Assembly: GCA_002189035.1 (NCBI GenBank)
Contig: NEEC01000030.1
Location: forward strand, 248,001 to 312,000
Source: Utricularia gibba
Lineage: Eukaryota > Streptophyta > Magnoliopsida > Lamiales > Lentibulariaceae
DNA length: 64,000 nucleotides
Direction of reading: 5' to 3'
Shown: positions 23,915 to 35,830 of the stretch, piece by piece
Position numbering within the stretch: position 1 is the first letter of the stretch
Layout: each line of letters opens with the position of its first letter
Notes under the pieces: model-generated
What the model saw: the letters and a program-made list of their open reading frames with translations, nothing else
Database searches by the model: none
What the model was told of the DNA's origin: nothing
Position numbers and translations under genes: made by a program

Positions 23915-24264
23915 TGTAGCACGGTTCTTACATAGGGGTTGATTCAAAAGCATGCAGATCCTGGAATTTTTTCAGTCCCTTGTATCATTGGAGGAAAAAT
24001 TGAGTTGAAGAAGCTTCCACCATCATTGAGGTACGAGTTTCTTGAGGATGATCATACTTACCCCGTGATTGTTAACGCAGGATTGAATGAATACCACACC
24101 CAAATGCTGCTGGATGTCTTGCGCAAGCACAAACAAGCCATTGGGTACACCTTGGATGACTTAACCATGAGAAGCATAGTTGACACCAAGACAAAAGACA
24201 AGGAGACTTGGGAACCTACAGTTCGAGAAGAAGAAGACACGAAGAACATAGAATTGGAGAATTG
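23915..24264 (+). pseudogene. G2 remnants of protease and pre-RT region
   Basis: Same frame as gag. After a TAG at 23933, LIQKHADPGIFSVPCIIGG is the start of an Athila/Tat protease. It jumps straight to KIELKKLPPSLRYEFLEDD and QAIGYTLDDL, the segment that normally precedes RT. Most of the protease, including its active site, is missing, apparently by in-frame deletion. The frame ends at TGA 24262-24264 in an acidic tail with no RT. Confidence 0.8.
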
Positions 24265-25240
24265 AACAAGTACTTTACTTTACTTGCAAATCTTATTTCT
24301 TGCATCATATTTCGTGAACATACACACTATTTTCCATCTCACGTTTTCCATATTCAAAGTGTTCAAATGGTTTCATCATCTAATTTCCATACTCTATTAT
24401 TTGCTTTTAGTTTAGAAACCATTAAAAGTCTTTTATTGATTTAAGTTAGAGTAGAAACCACTTCCAGAAAACCTCCTGTTAAATAGAGAATGAAATGGGT
24501 CGACCTACATTTACTATTGCTACATTAATTTCTTTGCGAATGAAATGTGGTTTGTTTTTTCAATTTATAAATTACTTTTAATGGAGAAAAAAGAAAAACC
24601 TTCAAAATTTCCATCTATCACTTGTGTAGAAAGCATAGGGGATGTGGAGGCAAGCTTTGGGTTGGCACATGGGATGGCGCATAGTTGCAAGATGGTGGCG
24701 AGGGGTGCTCGGCACTGATTGAGCACGGGTGTACACTGGACGTGGAGACTAAAAAAGGGTATCAATAGAGGAGGTTGTAGGGCGGTTGGGGGCTTATAGA
24801 GGCTAGCTTGGGGCACTCAGGGTGCATGGGAATGGGATGGTGTTAAGTGCATAGGAGTTGAGATTGGCATGGGTTAAGCTATGGAGACTGACGCCTTACC
24901 TTTCTCTCTAGGTCGGAGCACTGGTGGTACAGCTGGCCTAGGGATTGATCGTGAGTGATGAGCGGGTGGTAGGGCTCAAGTAGAGGGAACGAAGGGGCAA
25001 GGCAGTTGGTTATTTTTGAATGTGCCTCACTCATTTTGTGGCTATGCTTGATGTTAATAGTTTGTACAAAAGTTTTGTTACTTTGGGTTGTTCCCATGAT
25101 ATGTCATTACCCCTTTTGCTGTTGGAACATACGTACTCTTAAGTTGCTGAGCAGTCGAGTTTGGTTGTGTGGTAACCCAACCCCTATATGCACAGGGCGA
25201 CTCAGGGTAGGACTCAACTAGGCTCTAGGTAGGGTTATCA
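24265..25240. other. Non-coding DNA, partly a decayed LTR
   Basis: No coding motif. The right end (about 25170-25240, ending GGTTATCA) lies directly before a tRNA-Met-type primer site, so at least the last few hundred bases are probably the decayed LTR of the chromovirus-like relic that follows. I cannot place the LTR start. Confidence 0.5.
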
Positions 25241-25244
25241 TAGT

Positions 25245-26600
25245 TGGTATCATAGTCACGTTACGAAGGGCTTGGATGGTCACTTGTCATTGGGTCCACG
25301 GTTGTTGCTGGGTTGAAGAAAGGACTAATTGGGCATTGTTGTGGTTTTATTTCAGGGTGGTAGGGTAGATCTTGGGGAGTCGACATGGAGGCCAATAATA
25401 GGGGTAACACTAGAGCAAGTGGGGGTGCACCCAATGAGGGGTATCACTGCAGTAGTATTGACACCCATGCAGGCAAGCAAGGGCTAGCAATGAGCTTGTG
25501 CGCATGTACTACATACGATTGAAGAGGGCGTGATTCCCTACCTTTGATTGGGTTACTCCAGATGAAGCAGAAAATTGGTTGGATGAGCTCATTAGCACCT
25601 TGTAGTTGCATGGGACCTTGAAGTGGATTCAGACGACAGTGAATTGCTGAGAGTTGAAAAGAGCAACGATCTAGAATTGCTATCCCCTACATTGAAAAGA
25701 GGATTTATTTGACAAGCTCTAGGTTGTGATGATTTTCTTGAAGATTGACCTCCATTCAAGATAGCATTAGTTGAAGATGCGGGAAAGCGACATTCTGAAT
25801 ATCGCCTTTCAATTTGACCAGCACGCAGGCAGCATCATGGATCATATGCATCGAGTGTTCTGTTCGTACTTCGACCACTTTGTGGTGGTATTCGTCAATG
25901 ATATACTAGTTTACTCTCCAGATAGGGCAACCCATGAAGAACATCTTAGACAGGTTCTCACACAATTGAGGGAGAAGCTATTATATGCTAAGCAGCCCAA
26001 GTGCGAGCTCTTCCTAGATCAAGTATCCTTTCTAGGACGCATGATTAGCATGGCTGGAGTAGAGATGGATGACAAGATGGTAGAGGTGATCTTGCAATGG
26101 CTAGCCCCTAAGACGGTGCACTAGGTACGTAGGTTTTTAGGGCTTGTCGGGTACTACTATAGGTTCATTTAGGACTTTGCAAGGTTCGCGTTGCTCATGA
26201 CTCATCTAAAAAAGCAGGGTGTCCGCTTTACGTGAGACAATGCTTATGAGAGGACTTTTCAGTAGCTCAAGGTTAAGTAGACTACTATGCCCAATCTAGC
26301 CCTGCCTGGGAGGGGGTGCCCTGTACTGTCTATAGAGATGCTTCACACACAAGATCATGAGGGGTCCTAATGCAAGAGGAGCATATGATTGTGTATGCGT
26401 TGCAATAGCTGAAAATGCATGAATAGGGCTATCTTGTACATGATCTAGATTTAGCTAGTGTGCTCTTCATGCTATGGTAGCGGAGACACTATCTATACAG
26501 CATCTCGTGCGTACTATACATGGATCATCAATGTCTCAAGCAACTTAGGAAGGTGAATGTCGTAGCTGGAGCTCCTCAAAGATTATGACTAGCATATAAG
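25245..26600 (+). pseudogene. Chromovirus-like Ty3/gypsy relic: gag, RT, RNase H
   Basis: TGGTATCATAG (25245-25255) resembles the initiator-tRNA-Met primer site TGGTATCAGAG. A gag-like start ATGGAGGCC lies at 25385, and DEAENWLDELISTL (about 25561-25602) fits a chromovirus gag. After a deletion, RT reads FDHFVVVFVNDILVYSP, QPKCELFLDQVSFLGRMIS and RFLGLVGYYYRFI, followed by RNase H scraps (about 25840-26400). The catalytic pair is VNDI instead of I/VDDI. There are many stops and frameshifts. Confidence 0.8.
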
Positions 26601-27243
26601 GTATCACCTTAGGAAGGTGAATGTGGACGATTGTGAGAACAAGAGTAGGCTATTCCTTGCTCTTATCATCCCCTTGACTAATGGAAGCAGTTCTTGGGAA
26701 ATGGGTTCCTGGACGGCATCCTTGTTCTTCCTATATGTTCTTGCAAGTTTTCTCTAGAATTCTCGCACCCCCCCCCCCCCGTAGAAGTCTGTGGCATGCT
26801 CTCCAGGGTGGTTGAGATATTTTTCTTCCTCCCACCATTCCAAAAATCCCCTTTTTTTATTCACCTTGGAATTTGGATGTACTTCATTCTGCTTTTATCC
26901 ATATCTCCTACAACTTCACTGTTATCTTTTGGCTCCTTATGATTTGGGTTGCCAACATATACTGCATTGCTAAAAAATGATTAGAACTAAGATTGGAGTA
27001 AATCTAAATTTAGTCCCAATTAAGAGTAAAAGACACAAACATTGTCACTAATCACAAAAACGTAGAAATATATGATCAAATCTAAGTTTTTATAGCATAA
27101 TACTAATCATTTCCCTATCTTGTAACAGTCAAAACCATGTGTTATCAGTATACACTTAAAAGATTGTGTTCCAAAACATGAAATCATGGCTCAAAGCAAA
27201 AATTCATATCAATAGCTGTTGTCTTTTTCCAGTAATGGAATTT
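26601..27243. other. Non-coding DNA with a poly-C run
   Basis: No gene recognised. A run of 13 C lies at 26768-26780. GAGTAGGCTATTCCTTGCTC near 26645 is shared with 32993 and is probably a scrap of the LTR family seen at 32870 and 41100. Confidence 0.5.
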
Positions 27244-27930
27244 TGATGACACACGTTTTCTTTACATTTTATAATGCAAAATTATTATGTTTTTACGGTG
27301 GTTTAGGTTAGGTTTGTGTGGTTTTTCATGTTTAATGTGTTGTTTATGTTCAGCAGGAGGATTAGCAGCAAAAATCGGACTGAGGGATGTGTGGATTAAG
27401 TTAAAGGGCACAACATCCAAAAGGAGACAAAGACCATTGTTCTGCTGCCTGCAGTCTGCAAATTCAGGCTAAGTATTGGTGTCAGGAATAATGCAATAGA
27501 GTAAAGGAAAGGAGATCTTTTTGGATGAGAGTGAGACCCCAAGATTAGAGAGCTTCAATAGCAACACGAGATCTCCTCAAAGAACACCACGAACACTAAA
27601 ATAGAGAGGGGGAAGAAGGAGATTCTCGTGAGAAAGACTTCATTATAAAGAACACCACCAAAATACAGTTTAACGCTACTATTCTAGGTTGTGAACTGTA
27701 GCAGATGGGAATCGGAACATTCTTTACTTTCTTTTTGTTTCTTGCTTGTTTTAAGTTTCTATGACTAACTTTCTCATGATGAATTTGATACTTTCGCTAT
27801 TCCATCTTAATGATATTATGTTGTAGCTAAACCTTAGGGATGCCTTACGGTATAGAATAGTGATGTGGGGCTAGGGTTTATAATATAATTGATCATTATT
27901 TCTTAGCATTTGCTTCTATCATTCCATGGG
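27244..27930 (+). repeat. Truncated G1-related LTR fragment
   Basis: Starts TGATGACACACG and matches the first half of the solo LTR at 18068-19722, including GTTTAGGTTAGG(T/A)TTG, the CAGTCTGCA/CAGTCTACA segment and TAGGGATGC(C/T)TTA. The similarity stops near 27930, where hAT transposase-like sequence begins. It is in the same orientation as the 18068 copy. Confidence 0.7.
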
Positions 27931-27934
27931 TACA

Positions 27935-28500
27935 AGATGGTTTGAATGAATTTGGTGATGTTATTGATTGTATCATATATAGAGTCAGATATTTGAATAG
28001 TTTAGAGGCTCATTTGATTAAATTTTAAAAAAATGCTACAATTGCCTATCAGAAAATTGATTTTGGACTGCCCTACTAGATGAAATTCCACATACATTAT
28101 GTTGTCATGTGTCTTAGAAGTTAAAGATGTGTTCATGAGATATAAAGAAAGAGATATTGGTTTTTTGTTATGTTCCTACTATTGATGAGTGGTTGCAAGT
28201 GCAACAAGTATGTGATTTTTTGGCTCATTTTTATGTGTTGATGAACATTAGTTAAGCTTCAGATTACCAAACTCCTAATCTTTTTCTCATAGAGCTCTAT
28301 TGATTTAAAGAACTTTTCATTGAGAAAAGCTTAGATTCCAATGCTTGTGTAAGCACTATGGCTTTTAGTATGAGTTTGAAATATTGATAACTATTGGGGT
28401 GAATGCAATATGGTAATAGCATTAGGAGTAGTTTTAGATCCTAGATTCAAATTGTAGTTATTAGAATTTACTTTTCCAATATTAGAATTAAGATGAACAA
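27935..28500 (+). pseudogene. Decayed hAT transposase fragment
   Basis: In changing frames it reads QDGLNEFGDVIDCIIYRVRY, then WLQVQQVCDFLAHFYVL (about 28191), then VIALGVVLDPRFKL (about 28412-28460). These match the order and spacing of the central and C-terminal parts of plant hAT transposases (VQDGL...VR; W...C.FL..F...T; MA..LDPR.K). Stops are frequent and no terminal repeats were found. It abuts a truncated G1-type LTR. Confidence 0.75.
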
Positions 28501-30090
28501 GTCACTACTTTATCATTTTGGATCTATTGAGGTTTGATAAAGAATTAGTGTCAATTGGTATAGTCTATTAAAACGGAAGCATACTCACTCCTTTTGACCA
28601 CAAGGCAGCACATTGTGTTTAGCTACTCATAATGAGAATGAATAATAAAATTTCGAAAAATAATATCTACAACATATCTCAAGTTGCAATTTAACAAGAA
28701 GAAAATAAATAGTAAGAGTAATGAACTTAGTTTCCACACGAAAGGACAAACCATTTGCATGTGATTAACTCTTGGTTAGGAGTATTGTTCTTATTCCTAA
28801 ATCTTCAAGTGAGCTAAACTTCTAGGTTACTGTTTGTTTTCTTGTTGTTCTTCGATTATTGCATCAAGTCCCTCATTCTTCTTGTTCTACAAAGATCCCC
28901 TTATGCATTCCTCTCTCCCTCTTTTTCTTCCAACATTTTTTTCTTCAAGATTTGGTGTACATACTTCCTTCTTTACTAGCTTTTCTTCCTTATTTTGTCT
29001 CCACTTTTTTACATTTGCCCTAGAATACTTTCCGCTCTTTGGGATTTGACTCATGAAAAATATGCTACATTACTCTAACGAAGAAGAATAAATGAAGATT
29101 GAGGCTAAATCAGTGACTTAGTCTCAATTTCAAATAAAGCACTAAAACTATGTTGTTATTTGAAAAAAAATGCTAAATTACGTATTAAAATCTTAATTGA
29201 CGACACAACTTTTTTTCTAATTTAAATCGCCTAAAATTATGTATTATCGATGGCTGAGGAGCATCAATTTATGCATGGATAAACGTGGAAATAGTAATGG
29301 GGACACATTTTTGTCTTATGCAGATCTATCAACAGCCCATTCAGTTGGGGGTTACTGACTTTGATTTGGATATAACTAGAGATGTAATTTGTTCTTTTTC
29401 TTATGGTGCTTTTGTGTTGTACATAATAGATAATGATTTATGTTTTCCCAAGGCACCTTCATATGATTTATTGTTAGTTACTTTTTGTAGCACTTGCATC
29501 ACTTCACTCACACATTCATTTTCATTTACATGGATCACATGGATCCTCATTTGAATCGTTGTTTTGCTTTGGATTCTCTAGCAGAGGTAAAGGCAACTTT
29601 GGGGGTAGAGACAAAGACAAACAACTTGACATATAATACATTATTATGGGGAAACAGCTCATGTCCAAAATAATTTACCATGGTCTTGTTATGTGCCATT
29701 TCAACTTGTTACCAAGAAATGGAGGTAGGTTCATGACAATGAGCATATCGCTTTTATGCATTTATGAATCTTTAGTATTACTATTCAGTATTGGTTTAAA
29801 TGGTTTGTTGTCGATTTGGGGCTATGTGAGCATAGAAGGGAGGTTGAAAATATCTAGTGAGTGCTGCTTCATTCGAGCATTTTAGTAAAAGAATACTTTG
29901 TCAAAAATGTATTAGTCAAATAGCTCTATTGTGTAATTTTTAGCAAACTAGCACACTATTATGTATTCATTTGTTAAATTGCCATACTTTTTCTCAATAC
30001 TATATTGTATCATATTTATACATTAAAAATTATATATATATATATGTATATATATCTCCCAAGAATATATAATTTTTGTAATTAAACTAC
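28501..30090. other. Non-coding DNA, no gene recognised
   Basis: About 1.6 kb with only short ORFs of low-complexity or hydrophobic composition. A short alternating TA stretch lies near 30032-30053. Nothing identifiable. Confidence 0.5.
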
Positions 30091-30094
30091 AATT

Positions 30095-31595
30095 TAGAGA
30101 CCTGAATTGAAGCCACTCTCCAAACACTTCAAGTACATTTTCTTGGAAAAAGGTAATACTCTGCCTATTATTGTTAGAGCATATCTTACCCAAGAGCAGG
30201 CCAAAAAGCTCACGAAGGTGCTGAAGAGATGGAGGAAAGTGATTGGTTGGACTCTTGAGAATACCCAAGGAATCTATCCATCAGGTTGCATCCATCGGAT
30301 ACTACTAGGGGATGATGTTAATCCGACAAACTTAGAGAAGATTAATTCCGACCCTTATGGAAGTTATGAAGAAGGAATTATAGAAGTTGCTAAAAGTGAA
30401 GAAAATTTTTTCGACTTCAGACAGCAAATGGGTTAGTCTGATGCATGTGGTGTTGAAGAAAACTGGAATGATAGTCACACACTCTGAAGGAAAGCAAGTT
30501 CACCACCCAAGTGAAAATGGATGGAGAGTTTGCATTGATTATTGCAAACTAAATGATGTCACAAGAAAGAATCACTGCCCCTTCTCTTCATTGATCAAAT
30601 GCTTCATAAACTTAGTGGTAAGGGATATTATTGTTTTCTTGATGGATATTCATGTTACAACCAAGTGCCAGTTGCACCCATGGAAGAAGAGAAAATGGCA
30701 TTCACTTTCCCATTTGGTACGCTTGCTTATAGGAGAATGTCTTTTGGTTTGTATAATGCTCCAGCTACTTTTCAAAGATGCGTAACAAGTATTTTTTCTG
30801 ATTTCATTGAAAAAAAAAGCATGCATGCTTTTACATTGCATGGATCAAATTTTGATGAATATTTGGGTAATTTGGAGAAACTTTAAGGTAGATGTGTTGA
30901 GAAAGCTTTAATGCTTAATTCTGAAAATATGTCATTTCATGGTTAGACAAGGGATAGTGCAAGGACATGTTGTTTGAGTGGTAGTTTACGTATCGATCCT
31001 ACTAAGATTGATATGATCTCTAGTCTTACTACACCGGCAATATGCAAATTGAATATGATCATTTTTTGGACATGTGTGTTTTTGTAGCAAGTTCATCAAA
31101 GATTTCTCAATTGTTGCTAACCCTTTGACCGAGTTCTTAAAATAGAATGTGAAGTTTGAGATTTCTGATCAGTGAAAAGAAGCTTTCAACAAGATGAACG
31201 AACCAGTTGAATGTCTCAATTGTATAAAATAGATGCTCACCTAATGGTAAGATTAATCAAGTGATTGAATTCTATCATTCATCACCATGTGGAGGTCATC
31301 ATGGACTGAACGAAATAGCAAAGAAAATACTTGATTGTGGGTATTATTGGTCATCTATTTTTTGAGATTGTTTTCATTTTTGTAGGGCTTTTGATGCATG
31401 TCATCAACAGGTATCACTAACAAAAAAAAATGAAATGCCCTTGCAACCTATTTTTGTGACCATAATATTTGATGTATAGGGAATTGATTTTATGAGTTCA
31501 TTTCCTAATTTGCATGGGCATGAATATATTATGATATGTGTAGACTTTCTTTCTAGGTGGATTGAAGCACTTCCAACTCATGCATACTAGTTCTA
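30095..31595 (+). pseudogene. Decayed Athila/Tat-type pol (RT to integrase)
   Basis: Starts with LKPLSKHFKYIFLEKGNTLP and VIGWTLENTQGIYPSGCIHR, the pre-RT segment, then MLHKLSGKGYYCFLDGYSCY, PFGTLAYRRMSFGLYNAPAT and FQRCVTSIFSDF from RT (30599-30810). The RT catalytic FMDD segment is missing. Integrase scraps follow: CGGHHGLNEIAKKILDCGYY (about 31280-31340), then GIDFMSSFPNLHGHEYI (about 31480-31530). Frames change often and stops are many. It is a separate element from G2, because both contain the pre-RT segment. Confidence 0.82.
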
Positions 31596-32860
31596 CATCA
31601 AATGTGGGCAATTATGGAATGTGAGTGTATCATGAAAGAAAGGGAGTTACTGCCTGCATCACATGAAAGAGGAAGAAGAAGTTGTTTTATTGCTTTGAAC
31701 TTTTTAGGATGTCTTTCTTGTAGTAACGATTTCTTGTGTCGTTTCATGAGTCTGTTTATAGTAGTTCTGATTGATTCCCCAAAAATGTTTCTATATTGAG
31801 AAAGGCTGTAGGCACACAGTCGCGGTATGTGAGGTCTAGATTTATTTTGATTTCAATTCTCTTACTTTCATTCTCAAAATAATTAGAGCAGCATACTTGT
31901 GTGTCACTCTAGTGTTTGTTGTCCATCCTCAATTTTTTTGGTCACCAGAACCACTCTTGGGCTAATCCTAGGCCATTCTGTATTTGGTTGTTGTAGTCGA
32001 GAGTGAAAAGTTTCAAGAGAATAAGAGATAGGCACACATGAAAGGTCATGTTGTAAAAATTAATACGATAGGGAAACTCCAAGTAAGGGATAAGTTGCTT
32101 GGAGTGATAAGGAAGAGGAATTATAAGGGAAAACCACTAAGCTTTTATTTTGGGATCCCTAATTTTTTTTTAAAAAAAAAGAGAGGGAAAATACAAAAAC
32201 AAAAAAATGGCAAGCCTCTACTATTAGACTATAAGTTGAATAAAAGATTGGTTAGAGTCTACCCTATGACTAGTTTATAGGAGGGCCCGAATTGTGAGTA
32301 GATGGATTTCGCACACTAAGGTCATTACCACAAGTCTTGCAAGAGTGATGACCCTACATTCCATTGCTATGGAATTTTGATTCCAAGTCTCAAAATGGCG
32401 TTAGGTTTATGAATACGATAAGGAATCAGCTTGTGTTATTGATGAACGTTGGAATGAGTTGCTTAATGTCGCGGTCTAGCACACTCAATGTCGCGGTCTA
32501 CCCCATGGAGGAAGAACACTTATCTTCCTTTTCGTTTCTGTTTTCATAGCCCTTTCGGGCTAAAACCCTTTAGTTTCTGGGAGAAGATGAAGTTTCCTTC
32601 CAAATCTTGAGCAATACACTCGGTTCTTCACTGAATTCATTTCCGATTTCGCATACTTCTATGCATCTTGTTGCAGTCTTTCTGTAACGACTTCTAGTCA
32701 AGGTCCATGAGTAGCAGGTCACATCTCGTGGATTTCGGTGAAGATCAAGGTGAAGAGCACCAACTCCAACCCTACCGATTCGAGGGAAGTAGTAGAGTGT
32801 TTGTGGCCTAGGTACCACAATAGTGGATAGGTTGTGACCTCGAGCTTGCCACTGGCCATT
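31596..32860. other. Non-coding DNA, no gene recognised
   Basis: Only short ORFs without motifs. GATGAACGTTGGAATGAGTTG followed by two copies of AATGTCGCGGTCTA (32432-32502) resembles the start of the probable LTR at 35831 and may be a scrap of that family. Confidence 0.45.
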
Positions 32861-32869
32861 GGCAATAGT

Positions 32870-33290
32870 TGGGCACATGCATGCAATTCGGTTTTGGAGG
32901 CATTCGAAGGCAATCCTCTTGCCTTCTTAATCATCTAAGGGGGAATCACATGAGGCTATTCCCGTGCCTTCTTGCCAATCAGAGTGTAAAGGAGAGTAGG
33001 CTATTCCTTGCTCCTATAACCAGCTATTTGGAAGAAATCTGTGAAAATCGAGGCAAGAATGGACAAAGGAAGGAGACGGAATCTCATTCCCAAAAACTAC
33101 GTCCCGTAGTCAAGGCCCATCACTTAGGTTGTAACTTTTATTTCTACATCTCAAAAACCCCCTTTTGCAAAACCGTGACATTTTGTAAAAGTTTCTTACA
33201 AAACACTTTTCACGAAAAACAACTCCATGAGATCGATACTCATACTATGCTTTTTTGTGTTTTATGTTTTATACATTTAAAATTTGTTGA
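32870..33290 (+). repeat. Fragment of LTR family V, diverged
   Basis: Shares landmarks in the same order with 41100-41520: CATGCATGCAATTCG, TGCCTTCTTGC, AGAGTGTAA, CTCCTATAACCA, AAAACAACTCC and TTTGTGTTTTATG. An inverted relative lies at 43085-43600. There is no coding capacity and the ends are not defined. Confidence 0.6.
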
Positions 33291-33299
33291 TAGGTCTCT

Positions 33300-34093
33300 C
33301 TATCATATGCCCTCACGCTTAGGAAACAACAGGAAAAACTAATCCAAATACATGTTAACTAAAATAGATGAACAAGTAAAGAAAAAAATATTACCTCCCA
33401 TCTCACTTGTGACGCTCGGCTTCAAGACTCGAGGGATGCGATACACATCTTCTGGAGGTGGACGTACCCACACAAAAGTGCACCACGATAACTCAAATGA
33501 TTGAGGGAACTTGAAGTGGATACCTGACCCCTTCAGCAGTCATATTGGGAACCTACCATTGCATAGAGTAGTGATCTCTACATTCCAACGGGAGGTATGC
33601 AAATCACATGACACATCCTCTTCCTCACACATCATGATAAATGCTCTAATCGTCCCTACCGTAGAGGATTGATACAGGCGACAGCCACTCGTAAAGCTTG
33701 CAAAACCGTCTCGTGAAATGAGTGAAACGATAGTTAAATACAACATTACATTTGGCTCGAGGCAATTGAGAACTGAGTAGCACCAACTCCGATTGACGCC
33801 TCATCATCAATAGTCTTCTATTCCTCATACATAAATCATGTATACTCCGCAGCAATATAATACCATATTCTCACATTATCGACAATAGTCATACTACTAT
33901 CACATTACAAACAAATATAAATTACAATTAGTTATTTCATTATAAATAAATAATGATAAATCGTGTAAATAAAAATTAATATTTTTTACACTAAAAAAAT
34001 GTTATTAAATAAATAATGAATATTTTTTATTTAATAAACATTTCATTAAAGAAAAATATCATTTTCTTTCAATAATAAATTATACTTTTAAAA
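33300..34093. other. Non-coding DNA of unknown origin
   Basis: No gene identified. The minus strand of 33380-33860 has fragmentary ORFs with some protein-like character but no motif I can name. From 33880 it is very AT-rich. Confidence 0.4.
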
Positions 34094-34098
34094 ATGTT

Positions 34099-35246
34099 TG
34101 ATGGTGATTCTACAAGTACACAGAAACCATCGAAGTAATAAAATAAGATCGTATCCATAGAGAATTGTTATTGGATTTTTATTTTCAAACAAAGACTCAA
34201 AAAATACCAAAAACAAAAGAAAGATTTGGTTTTAAAAACAAAAAGAAAAGTGGCATTGGACCTGAAATCCATCTTGCTTAAAACTCACCCAAACTTGTGT
34301 GTGTAAACCTTGAAAACTGATCTACTTGCACAAGCTCTAGGGGTGTTATTCTAAAGTAGTGCTACTCAGTGACCGTTATAGCACCATCCCTTGTTTTGTG
34401 GGATTATGGAATCAACCACGCCACCAGAGCCATTTCACCTCTTGTGATAACTCATATTTTCTCCACACCCAAATCAAACCCCTACACCTCACACCTCACA
34501 GACGGATTAGACAGAATGTGTTTTACCAACGATGTCCGATTGAGCCCTTCTTCTTAGGTGCTTGAGACCAACCTTTGATTCTCTCACACTCCCTTCGGGT
34601 TAAGTGATACTAAAGAGCACGTTGCTCAAGAAAATTTTGGGAAAAACAGAATCAGCCTTCAATTTAAATGTCGAAAAACATAATAAAACAGTCACACACG
34701 CAGGACTTGCGCAAGCAAAGCTTCACCATAGATCCTCAGTCGCAAGCCCCTATATGCACAAACTCGACTCTAACATGAAAATAAACACGAAAATAGGAAA
34801 GATACAAAGGAAAAGTGGTCAAATTTCTAATGGCTGAGAGAGTGGGGTATGTATAGGAGAATACATCCAAGTCTTCGTATTAGGCTTGCTTGATGGGCTC
34901 GGATAAGATCTTCTATCCAAATTTTATATCCAAATCATTCAAGATCATCTTCATATCCTTATCTTATCCATGAATCTTGAACCAAATCTTTATTGTATGA
35001 CCAAGTCTTGGGCTGAGATTCGTGGCCCATCAAGTCCATAATTTGGTGGATCTTGATTTTTCCTCAAATTGATCCAAAAGTACCCTAAAAATCCACAAAA
35101 TACACTTTCTCTCCAAAAATATTAAAGTAGTGTGAAAAATGCAAAATCGATTGAGAATAATAAGAAATTGGAGTCTAAGATAAGTAAAAACAACACCTAA
35201 GAGTAATGGAAGAACATGTTTTGGAATGACACAAAATCACTTATCA
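34099..35246 (-). mobile_element. G2-family solo LTR, minus orientation
   Basis: Begins TGATGGTGATTCTAC and ends ATCACTTATCA (plus strand), the reverse of the G2 LTR. A perfect ATGTT duplication lies at 34094-34098 and 35247-35251. No internal coding sequence remains. Its start, read on the minus strand, resembles the old copy at 15810 more than the 20175 copy, suggesting two LTR subfamilies. Confidence 0.92.
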
Positions 35247-35251
35247 ATGTT

Positions 35252-35830
35252 TTTTTAATATACATAAAAATTCCATTATGTAATCCAAAAAAACATTTTT
35301 CGTAAGTAAAAAAAGTTATTTACATAGCAAATACTTGCTTAAATGAAAAATAATTCATTTCTTTATATCATGAATCATTTAACAAAATAAGAGTTATTTA
35401 TTTATATAAAAAATCACTTTACTAGAGACAAAATATTATAATTGGATAGAAAGATCATTTTTTGACAAATACTAAGCAAACCATTTCTATAAGTGATTTG
35501 TTTAAAATGATTATGAAAAATAAATCTTGCATGAAGCCTTAGGTTTGAGAATATTTTTTATTAACCTTTTAATCATTCCAAATCCTAATACTTAATCCCA
35601 ATGAGTATCAAAATAAAAAACAATCCACAAAACCTAAATTAAAGAGAAAACTCATTGTTGCACAAACTCACATCTTGGTTGCAAAAGAATTGGGCAGAAC
35701 TTGAGGCGACAGAGGCTGTGATGGTTGTGATGGCAACAGCAACGATGACACCAACATCAAAGATCTGGAACTTTCCATCAAACGGCATTGTGAAGAGCAA
35801 GGTGAGGGGGGGGAGTGGTTAAACTATGCC
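35252..35830. other. Non-coding DNA
   Basis: AT-rich to about 35640, then a short GC-richer stretch with GATGG/ATGGC repeats (about 35700-35760). No gene recognised. Confidence 0.45.

Larger units (their letters stand above)
20175..24264 (+). mobile_element. G2: 5' part of an Athila-like element with gag but little pol
   Basis: Contains a 5' LTR, a tRNA-Asp-type primer site and a long gag, followed directly by short remnants of protease and of the pre-RT segment. All coding parts share one frame with several stops. RT, RNase H and integrase are absent, and I find no matching 3' LTR downstream in this orientation. It is either an internally deleted, gag-only derivative or a copy cut off at its 3' end. 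The true right boundary is unknown; 24264 is the last base of the reading frame. Confidence 0.85.

Noticed and set aside
26768-26780. Runs of 13 C here and 12 C at 41803-41814 as functional sites
   Set aside because: Simple homopolymers in decayed retrotransposon DNA; slippage or an assembly artefact is enough to explain them.
24265-27243. The chromovirus-like RT as the missing pol of G2
   Set aside because: It follows its own tRNA-Met-type primer site and gag and has chromovirus motifs, so it is a different element.
28834-29049. 71-codon hydrophobic ORF as a small membrane protein
   Set aside because: Rich in F, S and L with no start context or homology I recognise; expected by chance in T-rich DNA.
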